From positions 1 to 64,000 of the forward strand of contig JBMNQH010000001.1 in assembly GCA_050944035.1 (NCBI GenBank): a DNA stretch of 64,000 nt. Reading direction: 5' to 3'. This document shows positions 48,940 to 57,560 of the stretch, piece after piece; within the stretch, counting starts at the first letter, position 1; every line of letters starts with the position of its first letter. The notes beneath the pieces were generated by a model. The model saw only the letters and a list, made by a program, of their open reading frames with translations, was not told where the DNA came from and ran no database searches. This DNA is from JBMNQH01 sp050944035 (GTDB taxonomy: Bacteria > Bacillota > Clostridia > Oscillospirales > Oscillospiraceae). Made by a program: the position numbers and the translations under genes.

Positions 48940-50281
48940 GAAAAGATGTTCCTTTCCAGAAGAGTTGGTGTTTTTCCTTTGCAAAATAAACACGGCTGTA
49001 GATAATGGTAAAGGAATAATAGAAGCCGGCGGTTACAGAGAAGAGTACGTGTCCTGCAATAACGAGATAACCGGTTGTGAGACCGAGAGACAGCATCAAT
49101 GCAAATGCAGTCAGATCAAAGTGCTTGAAGAAGTTCACAATGAACTGGAAGCCGAGCGTACAATAAACCCACAGCATTGCACAGGCACCGACAAGACCAT
49201 AGTAGAGAAAAACTTCAAAGAGATCCATTTCGACAATCATTGCCTGACTGCCGCGCCCCATACCAAAGAGATAGGCGATGATTCCACACTCTTTGAGCTG
49301 ACGCAACTGATCCATCAGTTTGACCTGTCTGCCGCTGAATACAGCGGTGCTGACACTCTCATTCTCGAGCAGCTCACCGGTGGCAGAAAAAGATTTGGAG
49401 ATGTTATCAACCAGGCTGGAGCTGAAGAGCAGCAGGATGCCGAAGATAATGCAGGACGAAATAATAACGATGATAGAGGTGGGGAGATACGATTTTTCTT
49501 TTCCGATAAAAAAGGTGATAACAGCGAACAGGAACATGGCAGCAGTGGTGACTGCCGCACCGATAAATGCAGTTTTGGATCCGATAATCAACAAGGTGTT
49601 GAAGGTTAGTGCAAAGGGAAGGGTTTTGGTAAGAAATTTAAATAGTCCCATAGAAAGTCGTGCCCGCATGGCATGCGACATCGAAAGCGGCAGCAGGAGG
49701 ATCAAAACTGCTGTGATGTCATTGCCCGCATAGAAGAAACCGCGGGAACCACGATAGCCGAGACGATCTGCGTAGGTGCTGTAGCCAACATTAAAAAGAT
49801 AGCTTAGCAGGATGGAGAGGGACAGAACTACGAGCGTAAAACTGATTAAGCGATCCAACTCTTGTAAAAAAGTTTCTTTGTCATCGCCCCAGCGGTGGTA
49901 GAAAACATGCGTGAACACAATCAGCAAAACGACATTGTAACCAAACCGGGCAATGTATTGCATATCCACAAATAAGGAAATGGTTCCAAAATTTATGTAT
50001 TCTGAGACCACAGAAAGTGCCCAGGCAATACCGATTGGGATGATTGTCAGAATGGCTTTGGTATCCTTGATCATCAGGATGTAGAGTGCGAAGAGCAGTA
50101 AAACCAACATGCGGATCACAAGCGTTGGTGTGACAGAGGAAAGCGCAGTGTTAACATCCAAGACATTCAGTCCAGCGATGACTTTCATGTATACGCCATT
50201 TAAAATATCCAAAAACGGATTGATAAACAGGAATAACCAAAAGAACTTTTCCAGATTCCGAACAGCACGACTTTGATTCAT
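48929..50281 (-). CDS. O-antigen ligase-like polytopic membrane protein
   Basis: 450 aa, about twelve membrane helices. A large loop between helices (residues about 290-350) holds SGRQVKLMDQL and an Arg/Gly-rich turn GMGRGSQAM, the arrangement of Wzy/WaaL O-antigen ligase-polymerase proteins. It probably polymerises or ligates a surface polysaccharide, but no glycosyltransferases are adjacent, so the polymer is unknown. The stop overlaps the ECF S gene. The ATG is preceded by AGGGAG at about ten bases, after a small GGGC/GCCC hairpin. Confidence 0.78.
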   Translation of the reverse strand: MNQSRAVRNLEKFFWLFLFINPFLDILNGVYMKVIAGLNVLDVNTALSSVTPTLVIRMLVLLLFALYILMIKDTKAILTIIPIGIAWALSVVSEYINFGTISLFVDMQYIARFGYNVVLLIVFTHVFYHRWGDDKETFLQELDRLISFTLVVLSLSILLSYLFNVGYSTYADRLGYRGSRGFFYAGNDITAVLILLLPLSMSHAMRARLSMGLFKFLTKTLPFALTFNTLLIIGSKTAFIGAAVTTAAMFLFAVITFFIGKEKSYLPTSIIVIISSCIIFGILLLFSSSLVDNISKSFSATGELLENESVSTAVFSGRQVKLMDQLRQLKECGIIAYLFGMGRGSQAMIVEMDLFEVFLYYGLVGACAMLWVYCTLGFQFIVNFFKHFDLTAFALMLSLGLTTGYLVIAGHVLFSVTAGFYYSFTIIYSRVYFAKEKHQLFWKGTSFHEQ

Positions 50282-50328
50282 GATAAAAAACTCCCTGGGC
50301 TTTGCCCGATCTAAAGATATCGCTCATC

Positions 50329-50358
50329 AGTATACCCCATAGAAGGGAGAGACGTCAA
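50329..50358 (-). promoter_or_regulatory. Promoter of the O-antigen ligase-like gene
   Basis: On the minus strand TTGACG (50358-50353), 18-bp spacer, TATACT (50334-50329). Confidence 0.68.
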
Positions 50359-50386
50359 GCAATACAGAAAAATCTTAGAAATCTAA

Positions 50387-50439
50387 AGAAAAAGAAACCA
50401 TGCTGTCGATCAAATCATCAAGACATGGTTTCTTTTTCT
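50387..50439 (-). terminator. larC terminator
   Basis: A 16-bp perfect inverted repeat (50387-50402/50424-50439) with terminal A- and T-runs lies ten bases past the larC stop and can stop transcripts in both directions. Confidence 0.9.
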
Positions 50440-50448
50440 ATCTGCTTT

Positions 50449-51864
50449 TTAATGACGTGCATGGTGTGCAATATGACGGACTTCATCGAGCGTCATATCA
50501 TATTCGCGAGCAATTCGGGCGAGATCAGCATACTCTAACTTCTGTTTGGAGAGTTCTGAGTTGAAAGACTTTTTGATATGAATGTCACCGAGCGGTGTAT
50601 TGATGACTTCTTCTTTGCGGTCGAGAACGTATCTGCGGCTAATGGTTTCTCGTACACCAAGTGTTGTAGTGTGCCGGAGCATGAGATCTGCCATCTCAGC
50701 AGCACGGTTCTTTCGGCACATGCAGGTGAGCATAATTGCAGGACGCCCCTTCTTCATACCGATGTTAATGGTATAAACATCAAGAGCACCCTTGTCCATC
50801 AGAAGCTGCTGGACAAATGCAATATCTTCGCCAGTCATATCGTCCAGATTACAGCTCAGTTCAGAAACCTCGTCGGGTGTTCCTTCCGTTTCACCAAGGC
50901 AGACGCGGACACAATTGGCGGCCTCAAAATCCTTGTTTCCCATGCCATAACCATACTGACTAATTTTCATGATAGGCATTTCGCCGAATTCTGTCGCAAA
51001 GTGCTTCAATAGGGCAGCGCCGGTAGGCGTACAAAGCTCCCCGCGGATTTGTCCGTTGTAAATAGGAACGCCGCACAAAATGTGTGCAGTGGCGGGAGCA
51101 GGAACAGGAAGAATCCCATGCGCACAACGAACCATACCGCTGCCGACGTGGATGGGAGAAACAATAATTTGCTCTGCCCCGATTTCTTCCATCAGCATAC
51201 AGACGCCGGTGATATCTGCAATGGCATCCATAGTACCGACTTCGTGGAAATGAATTTCGTCGACGGGTTTGCCATGAACATGACCTTCTGCTTCGGCAAT
51301 CAGTTTGTAAACGTCGACAACATCTGCCTTGACTTTATCAGAAACCGGAAGTTGGGCAATAATTGCACTGATATCGTGTATACCGCTGTGATGGTGATGA
51401 CCGTGGTCATGGTCATGATGGTGGTCGTGGTCGTGGTCATGGTCATGATGGTGGTCATGGTCATGGTCGTGGTCGTGGTCATGGTCGTGGTCATGGTCAT
51501 GATGGTGGTTGTGGTCGTGGTCATGGTCGTGATGGTGGTTGTGGTCGTGGTCATGGTCGTGGTCGTGGTCATGATGGTGGTTGTGGTCGTGGTCATGGTC
51601 GTGGTCGTGATCATGATCATGATGGTGGTCATGGTCGTGGTCAACATCATGACTCAGTTCCTCTTCACCGTGGACTGTGATTGCAACATGGGTACCCGTA
51701 ATGCCGCATTTTACAGACGGTTTCATTTCCGCTTTCACACCAGGGATGCCGAGTGTGTTCATCTTTTTAATAAATGCCTGGGGATCGGGATGGAGTTCTA
51801 AAAGGGCAGCCATCAGCATATCGCCGGCGGCGCCCATTGCACAGTTAATATAGAGTGTTTTCAT
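50449..51864 (-). CDS. larC: Nickel-pincer cofactor biosynthesis protein LarC with a His/Asp tract
   Basis: 471 aa. LarC inserts nickel into the pincer nucleotide in a CTP-dependent step. The N-terminal MKTLYINCAMGAAGDMLMAA, EIHFHEVGTMDAIADI and CTPTGAALLKH, and the C-terminal CNLDDMTGEDIAF half are the family core. Between about residues 72 and 159 lies a tract of alternating His and Asp with HHH interruptions, 51 His in 88 residues, presumably a nickel store. In L. plantarum LarC is made by a frameshift from two frames; here it is one uninterrupted frame. AAAGGCATTGAATT precedes the ATG. It is the last gene of larE-larB-larC. Confidence 0.94.
   Translation of the reverse strand: MKTLYINCAMGAAGDMLMAALLELHPDPQAFIKKMNTLGIPGVKAEMKPSVKCGITGTHVAITVHGEEELSHDVDHDHDHHHDHDHDHDHDHDHNHHHDHDHDHDHDHNHHHDHDHDHNHHHDHDHDHDHDHDHDHDHHHDHDHDHDHHHDHDHGHHHHSGIHDISAIIAQLPVSDKVKADVVDVYKLIAEAEGHVHGKPVDEIHFHEVGTMDAIADITGVCMLMEEIGAEQIIVSPIHVGSGMVRCAHGILPVPAPATAHILCGVPIYNGQIRGELCTPTGAALLKHFATEFGEMPIMKISQYGYGMGNKDFEAANCVRVCLGETEGTPDEVSELSCNLDDMTGEDIAFVQQLLMDKGALDVYTINIGMKKGRPAIMLTCMCRKNRAAEMADLMLRHTTTLGVRETISRRYVLDRKEEVINTPLGDIHIKKSFNSELSKQKLEYADLARIAREYDMTLDEVRHIAHHARH
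51388..51651 (-). repeat. Degenerate 6-bp minisatellite coding for the LarC His/Asp tract
   Basis: About 44 copies of a hexamer related to CATGAC/CACGAC (minus strand) encode His-Asp pairs, broken at intervals by HHH and Asn. Third-base variation (CAT/CAC, GAT/GAC) shows purifying selection on the protein or slippage repair. Such DNA is prone to length change between strains. Confidence 0.9.
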
Positions 51865-51917
51865 AATTCAATGCCTTTCATAGCCAGTGTGTGGCCAAGT
51901 AAAGTATAGTTCAGAGT

Positions 51918-52664
51918 TTATCTGTGATTGATCATGCTGGCAAGATAGCCTGCACCGAAGCCGTTGTCAATGTTGACAACACTGACGCCGCTTGCACAGG
52001 AATTCAGCATAGAGAGCAAAGCAGAAAGACCGTTAAAAGAGGCACCATAACCAATGCTGGTGGGAACACCGATAACGGGGCAGTCTGCCAGACCGCCGAC
52101 GACGCTTGCAAGCGCACCCTCCATACCTGCAATGGCGATGATGGCTCTTGCAGTCATAATGGCCTCCGAGTTGGAAAGCAGACGATGCAGACCGGCTACA
52201 CCGACATCGTACAGACGGACAACCTTGTTGCCAAGTGCTTCCGCAGTGAGTGCCGCCTCTTCAGCAACGGGCATATCACTGGTGCCACCGGTGGTGACGA
52301 CGATGGTACCCATGCCATCCGGTTCCGGCATTTGTCCGACAATGCCGACTCGGCCCATTTCATAATAAGTAAACGGTGTGCAGTGTTCCTGGACATAGGT
52401 TGCTGCTTCCTTGCTCATTCTGGTAATTAGAATGGTGTTTTGTCCATTTGCCTGCATTGCCTTAGAAATATCTGCAATCTGCTCCGGCGTTTTGCCTGCG
52501 CCGTAAATGACCTCTGCAACGCCTTGGCGGAGCTCACGGTGATAATCAAGCTTTGCAAAGCCAAGATCTTCATAGGGCTGAAGCTTCAACTTCAGGATTG
52601 CTTCATCGACGGTCAGTTCGCCGTTTGACACCTGCTGTAACACATTATAAAATTTATTTGCCAT
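51918..52664 (-). CDS. larB: Nickel-pincer cofactor synthase LarB (NaAD carboxylase/hydrolase)
   Basis: 248 aa. LarB carboxylates the nicotinic acid adenine dinucleotide ring and releases the mononucleotide, the first step of pincer synthesis. The C-terminal half resembles PurE (AIR carboxylase fold): VTTGGTSDMPVAEEA, GVAGLHRLL and AIAGMEGALASVVGGL are diagnostic. The N-terminal domain carries GFAKLDYHRELRQGVAEVIYG. It sits 13 bp after larE and 53 bp before larC on one transcript. The gap to larC has no terminator. Confidence 0.95.
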   Translation of the reverse strand: MANKFYNVLQQVSNGELTVDEAILKLKLQPYEDLGFAKLDYHRELRQGVAEVIYGAGKTPEQIADISKAMQANGQNTILITRMSKEAATYVQEHCTPFTYYEMGRVGIVGQMPEPDGMGTIVVTTGGTSDMPVAEEAALTAEALGNKVVRLYDVGVAGLHRLLSNSEAIMTARAIIAIAGMEGALASVVGGLADCPVIGVPTSIGYGASFNGLSALLSMLNSCASGVSVVNIDNGFGAGYLASMINHR

Positions 52665-52677
52665 AATCTTCTAATCC

Positions 52678-53424
52678 TTACCCTCTGGCCTTCAGATCCA
52701 GAACAATTTGTTCAAAATAAGGCTCCAGTGCATGGAGCAGTTCTTCTCGTTTGGAGATTGCAGCTTCCATCTGATCCGCAGGAAGCTGAATTCTTGCTGC
52801 ACCGTGGAAGACACGGATACGGAAATCAGTAAAACCAAGCTGGAACAGACAGTCCTCAGCGTGCTCTACTTGTTCTAATATTTCGACAGTGATGGGAGTG
52901 CCGGCAGGAATGCGGGTTGCGAGACAGGCGTAGGACGGCTTGTTCCAAGTAAAAAGACCAGCCTCCTTGGAAAGTGCCCGGACATCTGCTTTGGTAATGC
53001 CGCATTCGCGGAGCGGAGAGCGAACAGAAAGCTCTTGCAATGCGAGCATCCCGGGACGATCACCTGCTTCATCGGAGGCGTTGGTGCCATCAATCAAAAC
53101 GGAGTAACCATCTTCTGCCGCAGCTTGGCGCAAAGTGGTGAAAATTTCCGTTTTACAGTAGTAGCAGCGGTTTTGAGGATTTGCCGCAACAGTTTCATTG
53201 CTGAGCACGTCTTTGTGGATGACGCGGAGATCGGCGCCGAGCTGTTCGGCAAGCCGCATGGCATCATCGTATTCAAACTGTGGCTGAAATGCAGTCTTGA
53301 CATAATAGGCACGAATTTTTGCGCCATAAGCGAGACCGGCATACAGTAGATAAGAGGAATCCGTGCCGCCGGAAAAAGCCAATGCCACGGATGGATTCTC
53401 AGTAAAAAAAGTTTTCAGATCCAT
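52678..53424 (-). CDS. larE: Sulfur-transfer protein LarE
   Basis: 248 aa. LarE is a PP-loop ATP pyrophosphatase that adds sulfur to the pincer precursor. The PP-loop SGGTDSS is at residues 18-24. Cysteines at 87 and 90 (RCYYCK) and 167 (YACLATR) are present. Cys167 corresponds to the sacrificial cysteine of L. plantarum LarE, and the set of three fits the variant in which a [4Fe-4S] cluster carries the sulfur; the latter is inferred. AAGGGAGTTTTACT precedes the ATG. It leads the larE-larB-larC operon and has a leader of over 200 bases. Confidence 0.94.
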   Translation of the reverse strand: MDLKTFFTENPSVALAFSGGTDSSYLLYAGLAYGAKIRAYYVKTAFQPQFEYDDAMRLAEQLGADLRVIHKDVLSNETVAANPQNRCYYCKTEIFTTLRQAAAEDGYSVLIDGTNASDEAGDRPGMLALQELSVRSPLRECGITKADVRALSKEAGLFTWNKPSYACLATRIPAGTPITVEILEQVEHAEDCLFQLGFTDFRIRVFHGAARIQLPADQMEAAISKREELLHALEPYFEQIVLDLKARG

Positions 53425-53479
53425 AGTAAAACTCCCTTATTTGCAAAACCTGAAGTGTTATATCGAAGTACAGATACAG

Positions 53480-53637
53480 AAAAAGACCCCCGGCATAATC
53501 CTACTGTCGGAAGACAGAAACCGTCCCGCAGAACAGGAGTGCTTTGCCTTCATGACAAAATTAAATCGGGGGAAATCAGATCATATTCAGGTATTCCATG
53601 TTGGCTTCAGCCAAATTGTGTCAGCTAAGGCTAATCG
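53480..53637 (-). ncRNA. Structured leader RNA of larEBC (candidate riboswitch or small RNA)
   Basis: From the predicted start near 53637 the minus-strand RNA holds a perfect TTGGCT-GA-AGCCAA hairpin (53601-53614). It also has a CTGTC/GACAG hairpin (about 53507-53520), a TCCTG/CGGGA hairpin (about 53523-53537), and a long-range CCCCCG/CGGGGG pair (53567-53572 with 53487-53492). The last is followed by TCTTTTTC, a terminator-like end 55 bases before larE. I do not recognise it as a named family. Its position suggests sensing of nickel, cofactor or lactate, but this is inference. Confidence 0.5.
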
Positions 53638-53642
53638 CATAA

Positions 53643-53671
53643 ATTTTAGCACATTCGGAAAACAGTGTCAA
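53643..53671 (-). promoter_or_regulatory. Promoter of the larEBC leader
   Basis: On the minus strand TTGACA (53671-53666), 17-bp spacer, TGC-TAAAAT (-10 at 53648-53643): consensus -35 plus extended -10. Confidence 0.85.
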
Positions 53672-53902
53672 CAAAAACACCCGATGAGAAGTTGTAAGAA
53701 ACTTTGAAAAAACATAAATGGCTGCAAAATTGTCAAATTTATGCATATGCTTCGACTAGGTTGTGAAAACTGCTCAGAAGTTTTGTCAAAAAAATGTAAA
53801 TGTTTTCGGATTCTGGGTATTGTAATTTTCAGTGCTCTCCTCTATCATGTTATTAGAATGAAGGGATTATGACCTGTCAACCATGTTATTGAGGTATGTT
53901 TC
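53672..53902 (+). other. Non-coding region before the pyr operon
   Basis: No gene fits here. TGTCAA occurs four times in 53667-53880 and a weak AAAACT/AAGTTTT hairpin lies near 53764-53783. I see neither a PyrR-type antiterminator/terminator pair nor a convincing promoter, so how pyrC is controlled is not evident. Confidence 0.4.
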
Positions 53903-55180
53903 ATGAATATGATCCTGAAAAATGCGTTTGTATATAACAAAGAAGGTCACATTGAGCGGGCGGATGTATGGATTGCAGACGGTCGCATTGTTGACATTTC
54001 TCCTGATCTCAGCATCCAAGAGGATGCTGTTTCTATTTTTGATTTTCATAATTGTATGATTTTGCCCGGTCTCATTGATGTCCATGTCCATCTTCGAGAG
54101 CCGGGTTTTTGTTATAAGGAAACCATTGCAAGCGGTACTGCTGCCGCTGCGCACGGCGGTTATACAGCGGTCTGTGCTATGCCGAACCTGAATCCGGCAC
54201 CGGATAATCTGGAGCATCTCGCGGCACAAGAAAAAGCCATTGCCCGGGATGCGCGGATTCATGTCTATCCCTATGGTACCATTACAATGGGGAGAGAGGG
54301 AAAACAGTTGAGCGACTTTCCTGCGCTGTGCAACCGTGTTATTGCGTTTTCGGATGATGGCAGCGGTGTGCAGTCTACAGAAATGATGCGTGCGGCGATG
54401 CAGATGGGGGTGAAACACAATGCCATTCTTGCGGCACACTGTGAGGACAACGCGCTGCTGCATGGCGGCTATATCCACGACGGTGTTTATGCCGCTGCAC
54501 ATGGCCATGCTGGGATTTCCTCTGAAAGTGAGTGGGGACAGATTGCGCGTGATCTGGAACTGGTGCGGGAGACAGGTTGTGCCTACCATGTCTGTCACAT
54601 TTCGACCAAAGAAAGTGTAGCGCTGATCCGCCGTGCCAAGGCTGAAGGGCTGAATGTCACCTGTGAAACCGGACCGCACTATCTGCTCCTGTGCGACGAG
54701 GATCTGCAGGAAGATGGACGATTTAAAATGAATCCGCCGCTGCGCAGCGCAGAAGATCGCGCTGCCCTGTTGGAAGGGCTTTGTGACGGCACCATTGATA
54801 TGATTGCCACTGACCATGCACCGCACGCCGCAGAGGAAAAGGGAAAAGGGCTGGCAAACAGTGCGATGGGAATTGTCGGACTGGAGACCGCGTTTTCCCT
54901 GCTTTATACTGAGCTGGTAAAAAAACAAAAGCTGCTTTCGCTTTCAAAGCTGGTTCAACTGATGCATGACAATCCATCGGCACGATTCGGGATCGGCAGT
55001 CCGCTGGAACCGGGACAGTCTGCGGATCTTACCGTATTTGATCTGGAAGCGGAGTCAATCATCAACCCGGAGACGTTCCTGTCCAAAGGTCGTAGTACCC
55101 CGTTTACCGGATGGAAAGTGCAGGGACGCTGCAAACTGACATTGGTCGATGGCGTGGTTGCCTGGAAAGAATCATTATAA
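53903..55180 (+). CDS. pyrC: Dihydroorotase
   Basis: 425 aa, type I dihydroorotase, closing carbamoyl-aspartate to dihydroorotate. The metal motif DVHVHLREPG is near residue 60; further ligands lie in HCEDN and HVCHIST; the metal Asp is in DMIATDHAPH. The Lys/Glu-rich core and length are standard. It leads the operon pyrC-K-D-F-E-B-I, all within short or overlapping spacing. TTGAGGTATGTTTC precedes the ATG. Confidence 0.96.
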   Translation: MNMILKNAFVYNKEGHIERADVWIADGRIVDISPDLSIQEDAVSIFDFHNCMILPGLIDVHVHLREPGFCYKETIASGTAAAAHGGYTAVCAMPNLNPAPDNLEHLAAQEKAIARDARIHVYPYGTITMGREGKQLSDFPALCNRVIAFSDDGSGVQSTEMMRAAMQMGVKHNAILAAHCEDNALLHGGYIHDGVYAAAHGHAGISSESEWGQIARDLELVRETGCAYHVCHISTKESVALIRRAKAEGLNVTCETGPHYLLLCDEDLQEDGRFKMNPPLRSAEDRAALLEGLCDGTIDMIATDHAPHAAEEKGKGLANSAMGIVGLETAFSLLYTELVKKQKLLSLSKLVQLMHDNPSARFGIGSPLEPGQSADLTVFDLEAESIINPETFLSKGRSTPFTGWKVQGRCKLTLVDGVVAWKESL

Positions 55181-55194
55181 AAAAGGAGAACTCT

Positions 55195-55929
55195 GTGAAA
55201 AAAGTGTGGTATACTATTCTCCAAAACCGTAGCATTGCGGCGGAGATCTATGAAATGGTGCTGGCGGGGGATACGACGGCAATTACGGCCCCCGGTCAGT
55301 TTTTAAATATCCAATTGGATGGCTTTTATCTGCGTCGCCCGATTTCAATCTGCGACTGGGACGAAACCACAGTTACAATAATCTATAAAGTGGTTGGAAA
55401 CGGTACGGCGGCCATGGCGGCGATGCAGCCCGGGCAGAAGCTCGATGTGCTGGTTGGGCTGGGCAATGGCTTTGACCAGGGCCTCAGTGGCGACCGTCCC
55501 CTTTTGATTGGCGGCGGCGTTGGTGTTCCGCCGATGTACGGACTTGCAAAGCGCCTGGTTGCAGAAGGGAAGCAGCCGACGGCTGTTCTGGGATTTAATT
55601 GTGCTGCTGACGTGTTTTATCAAAAGCAGTTTGAAGCGCTTGGTGTCCAGACGCTGGTCACAACAGCGGACGGCAGTTTTGGTATCCGTGGCTTTGTAAC
55701 AGACGCCATGCAGAATTGCACGGAGAACAGTTTCTTTTATACCTGTGGTCCGGAGCCAATGCTGCGGGCAGTTGCCGCCGCCACGGCGTTAGACGGACAA
55801 CTGAGCTTTGAGGCTCGCATGGGCTGCGGCTTTGGGGCCTGTATGGGTTGTTCCTGTGAGACAAAATATGGCACCAAACGTATTTGCAAAGAGGGACCGG
55901 TATTGCGGAAAGGGGAAGTAATATGGTGA
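55195..55929 (+). CDS. pyrK: Dihydroorotate dehydrogenase B, electron-transfer subunit
   Basis: 244 aa. PyrK carries FAD and a [2Fe-2S] cluster that pass electrons from PyrD to NAD+. The FAD site is RRPISICDWD, the NAD site GGGVGVPPMYGLAK, and the cluster cysteines are CGFGACMGCSC followed by a later Cys. GTG at 55195 follows AAAAGGAGAACTCT. The stop overlaps pyrD by 7 bp, matching the stable PyrDK heterotetramer. Confidence 0.95.
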   Translation: MKKVWYTILQNRSIAAEIYEMVLAGDTTAITAPGQFLNIQLDGFYLRRPISICDWDETTVTIIYKVVGNGTAAMAAMQPGQKLDVLVGLGNGFDQGLSGDRPLLIGGGVGVPPMYGLAKRLVAEGKQPTAVLGFNCAADVFYQKQFEALGVQTLVTTADGSFGIRGFVTDAMQNCTENSFFYTCGPEPMLRAVAAATALDGQLSFEARMGCGFGACMGCSCETKYGTKRICKEGPVLRKGEVIW

Positions 55930-56834
55930 GTACAGCGGTAACACTCAGCGGATTGACGCTGGACAATCCCATTATTCCGGCAAGCGGTACCTTTGGCTAC
56001 GGCTACGAATTTGCAGAGCTGTATGACATCAATCTACTCGGTTCCTTTTCATTCAAAGGGACAACCCGGGAACCGCGCTACGGCAATCCGCTGCCGCGTA
56101 TTGCGGAGACAGAAGGCGGCATGCTGAACGCTGTTGGTCTGCAAAATCCCGGCATCGACCGCGTGATTTCGGAAGAGCTTCCCAAACTGAAGGAAGTATT
56201 CCATAAACCTGTGGTTGCCAATATCAGCGGATTTTCTCTTGATGAGTATGTAGAATGCTGCGCCAGAATCGACAGGGAAGCACAGGTCGGATGGATTGAA
56301 GTCAATATCAGCTGCCCGAATGTGCACAACGGCGGTATGAGTTTTGGAACCTCAGCTGAATCCGCGGCAGAGGTGACACGTGCAGTCAAAGCTGTGACAA
56401 CCAAGCCGGTTTATATGAAACTAAGTCCGAATGTCACGGACATTACAGAGATTGCCAAGGCCTGTGAAGAGGCCGGGGCAGACGGTATCAGCTTGATTAA
56501 TACCCTGATGGGAATGCGCATTGATCCGAAGCGGCGGCGTCCGATTCTTGCCAATACAACGGGAGGACTCTCCGGCAGTGCCATTTTCCCGGTTGCTCTT
56601 CGCATGGTCTGGCAGGTGTACGAGGCGGTTCGGATTCCCATCATCGGGATAGGCGGCGTTTCCAGCGCAGAAAATGTGCTGGAGATGATGCTGGCCGGCG
56701 CCACTGCGGTGCAGGTTGGTGCAGCCAATCTTCGTAACCCGTTTGCAGCAAAAGAAATTGTGGAAGATTTACCGCGTGTCATGCAGAAGTATGGTATCGA
56801 GACGCTACAGAGTATCATAGGAGGAGCACATTGA
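55923..56834 (+). CDS. pyrD: Dihydroorotate dehydrogenase B, catalytic subunit
   Basis: 303 aa, class 1B FMN enzyme. ASGTFGYGYEFAELYD, NAVGLQNPGID, the catalytic Cys in VNISCPNVHNGG, KLSPNVTDI and GIGGVSSAENVLEMMLAGA are the expected segments. It needs PyrK, encoded just upstream, to use NAD+. GGAAAGGGGAAGTAAT precedes the ATG. Its TGA overlaps the pyrF ATG by one base. Confidence 0.96.
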   Translation: MVSTAVTLSGLTLDNPIIPASGTFGYGYEFAELYDINLLGSFSFKGTTREPRYGNPLPRIAETEGGMLNAVGLQNPGIDRVISEELPKLKEVFHKPVVANISGFSLDEYVECCARIDREAQVGWIEVNISCPNVHNGGMSFGTSAESAAEVTRAVKAVTTKPVYMKLSPNVTDITEIAKACEEAGADGISLINTLMGMRIDPKRRRPILANTTGGLSGSAIFPVALRMVWQVYEAVRIPIIGIGGVSSAENVLEMMLAGATAVQVGAANLRNPFAAKEIVEDLPRVMQKYGIETLQSIIGGAH

Positions 56835-57532
56835 TGGGAAAAGACGTAATTATTGCCTGCGATTTTAAAAACCGGACGGAGACTCTACATTTCCTGGACA
56901 AATTCCAGGAAAAAAAACCGTTTGTTAAGATTGGTATGGAGCTGTTTTATGCAGAAGGCCCCGCGATTGTCCGGGAAATTAAGGAGCGTGGCCATAAGAT
57001 TTTTCTGGATCTGAAGCTGCACGACATTCCCAACACCGTAAAATCTGCGATGGCTGTGCTGTCCTCTCTGGATGTGGATATGGTCAATCTGCACGCAGCG
57101 GGGACCAATGCCATGATGACAGCCGCGCTGGAGGGCTTGACCCGTCCGGATGGAAGCCGTCCGTTGCTGATTGCTGTAACCCAGCTGACCTCCACTTCCG
57201 AAGAGCGGATGCGCAAAGAGCTGCTTATTGAACGAACCATTGAAGAAGTGGTAACGCAGTATGCCAAAAATGCCGCGGAGAGCGGCTTGGACGGTGTGGT
57301 CTGCTCGCCTTTGGAAGCCGGTATGGTAAAAGTGGCCTGTGGTGCGGCATTTTTGACTGTGACGCCTGGCGTCCGTTTTGCAGACGGTGACATCGGCGAT
57401 CAGGTGCGTGTGACCACCCCAGCGAAGGCGAGGGAAATTGGATCGGATTATATTGTGGTGGGCCGTCCCATTACCAAGGCTGCCGATCCGGTTGCAGCCT
57501 ATGAACGTTGCATAAAAGAATTTGTAGGATAA
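56834..57532 (+). CDS. pyrF: Orotidine-5'-phosphate decarboxylase
   Basis: 232 aa. It decarboxylates OMP to UMP. The catalytic motif FLDLKLHDIPNTV is near residue 60, VKIGMELFY before it, and VTPGVRFADGDIGDQVR and GSDYIVVGRPI near the C-terminus. ATG at 56834 lies a suitable distance from GGAGGAGCACATTG; a TTG one codon earlier is possible. Overlaps pyrD by one base. Confidence 0.96.
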   Translation: MGKDVIIACDFKNRTETLHFLDKFQEKKPFVKIGMELFYAEGPAIVREIKERGHKIFLDLKLHDIPNTVKSAMAVLSSLDVDMVNLHAAGTNAMMTAALEGLTRPDGSRPLLIAVTQLTSTSEERMRKELLIERTIEEVVTQYAKNAAESGLDGVVCSPLEAGMVKVACGAAFLTVTPGVRFADGDIGDQVRVTTPAKAREIGSDYIVVGRPITKAADPVAAYERCIKEFVG

Positions 57533-57560
57533 TCAACGATATTTGAGGAGGAAGAAGCCA

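Noticed and set aside
51388..51651. CRISPR-like regular repeat
   Set aside because: The unit is 6 bp with no spacers and encodes His-Asp pairs in larC.
51049..51801. A 250-codon plus-strand frame made of Val/Met repeats
   Set aside because: It is the reverse reading of the LarC His/Asp minisatellite; all frames stay open across such a hexamer repeat.
53672..53902. PyrR attenuator before pyrC
   Set aside because: I found no PyrR-binding consensus and no terminator with a T-run in the leader.
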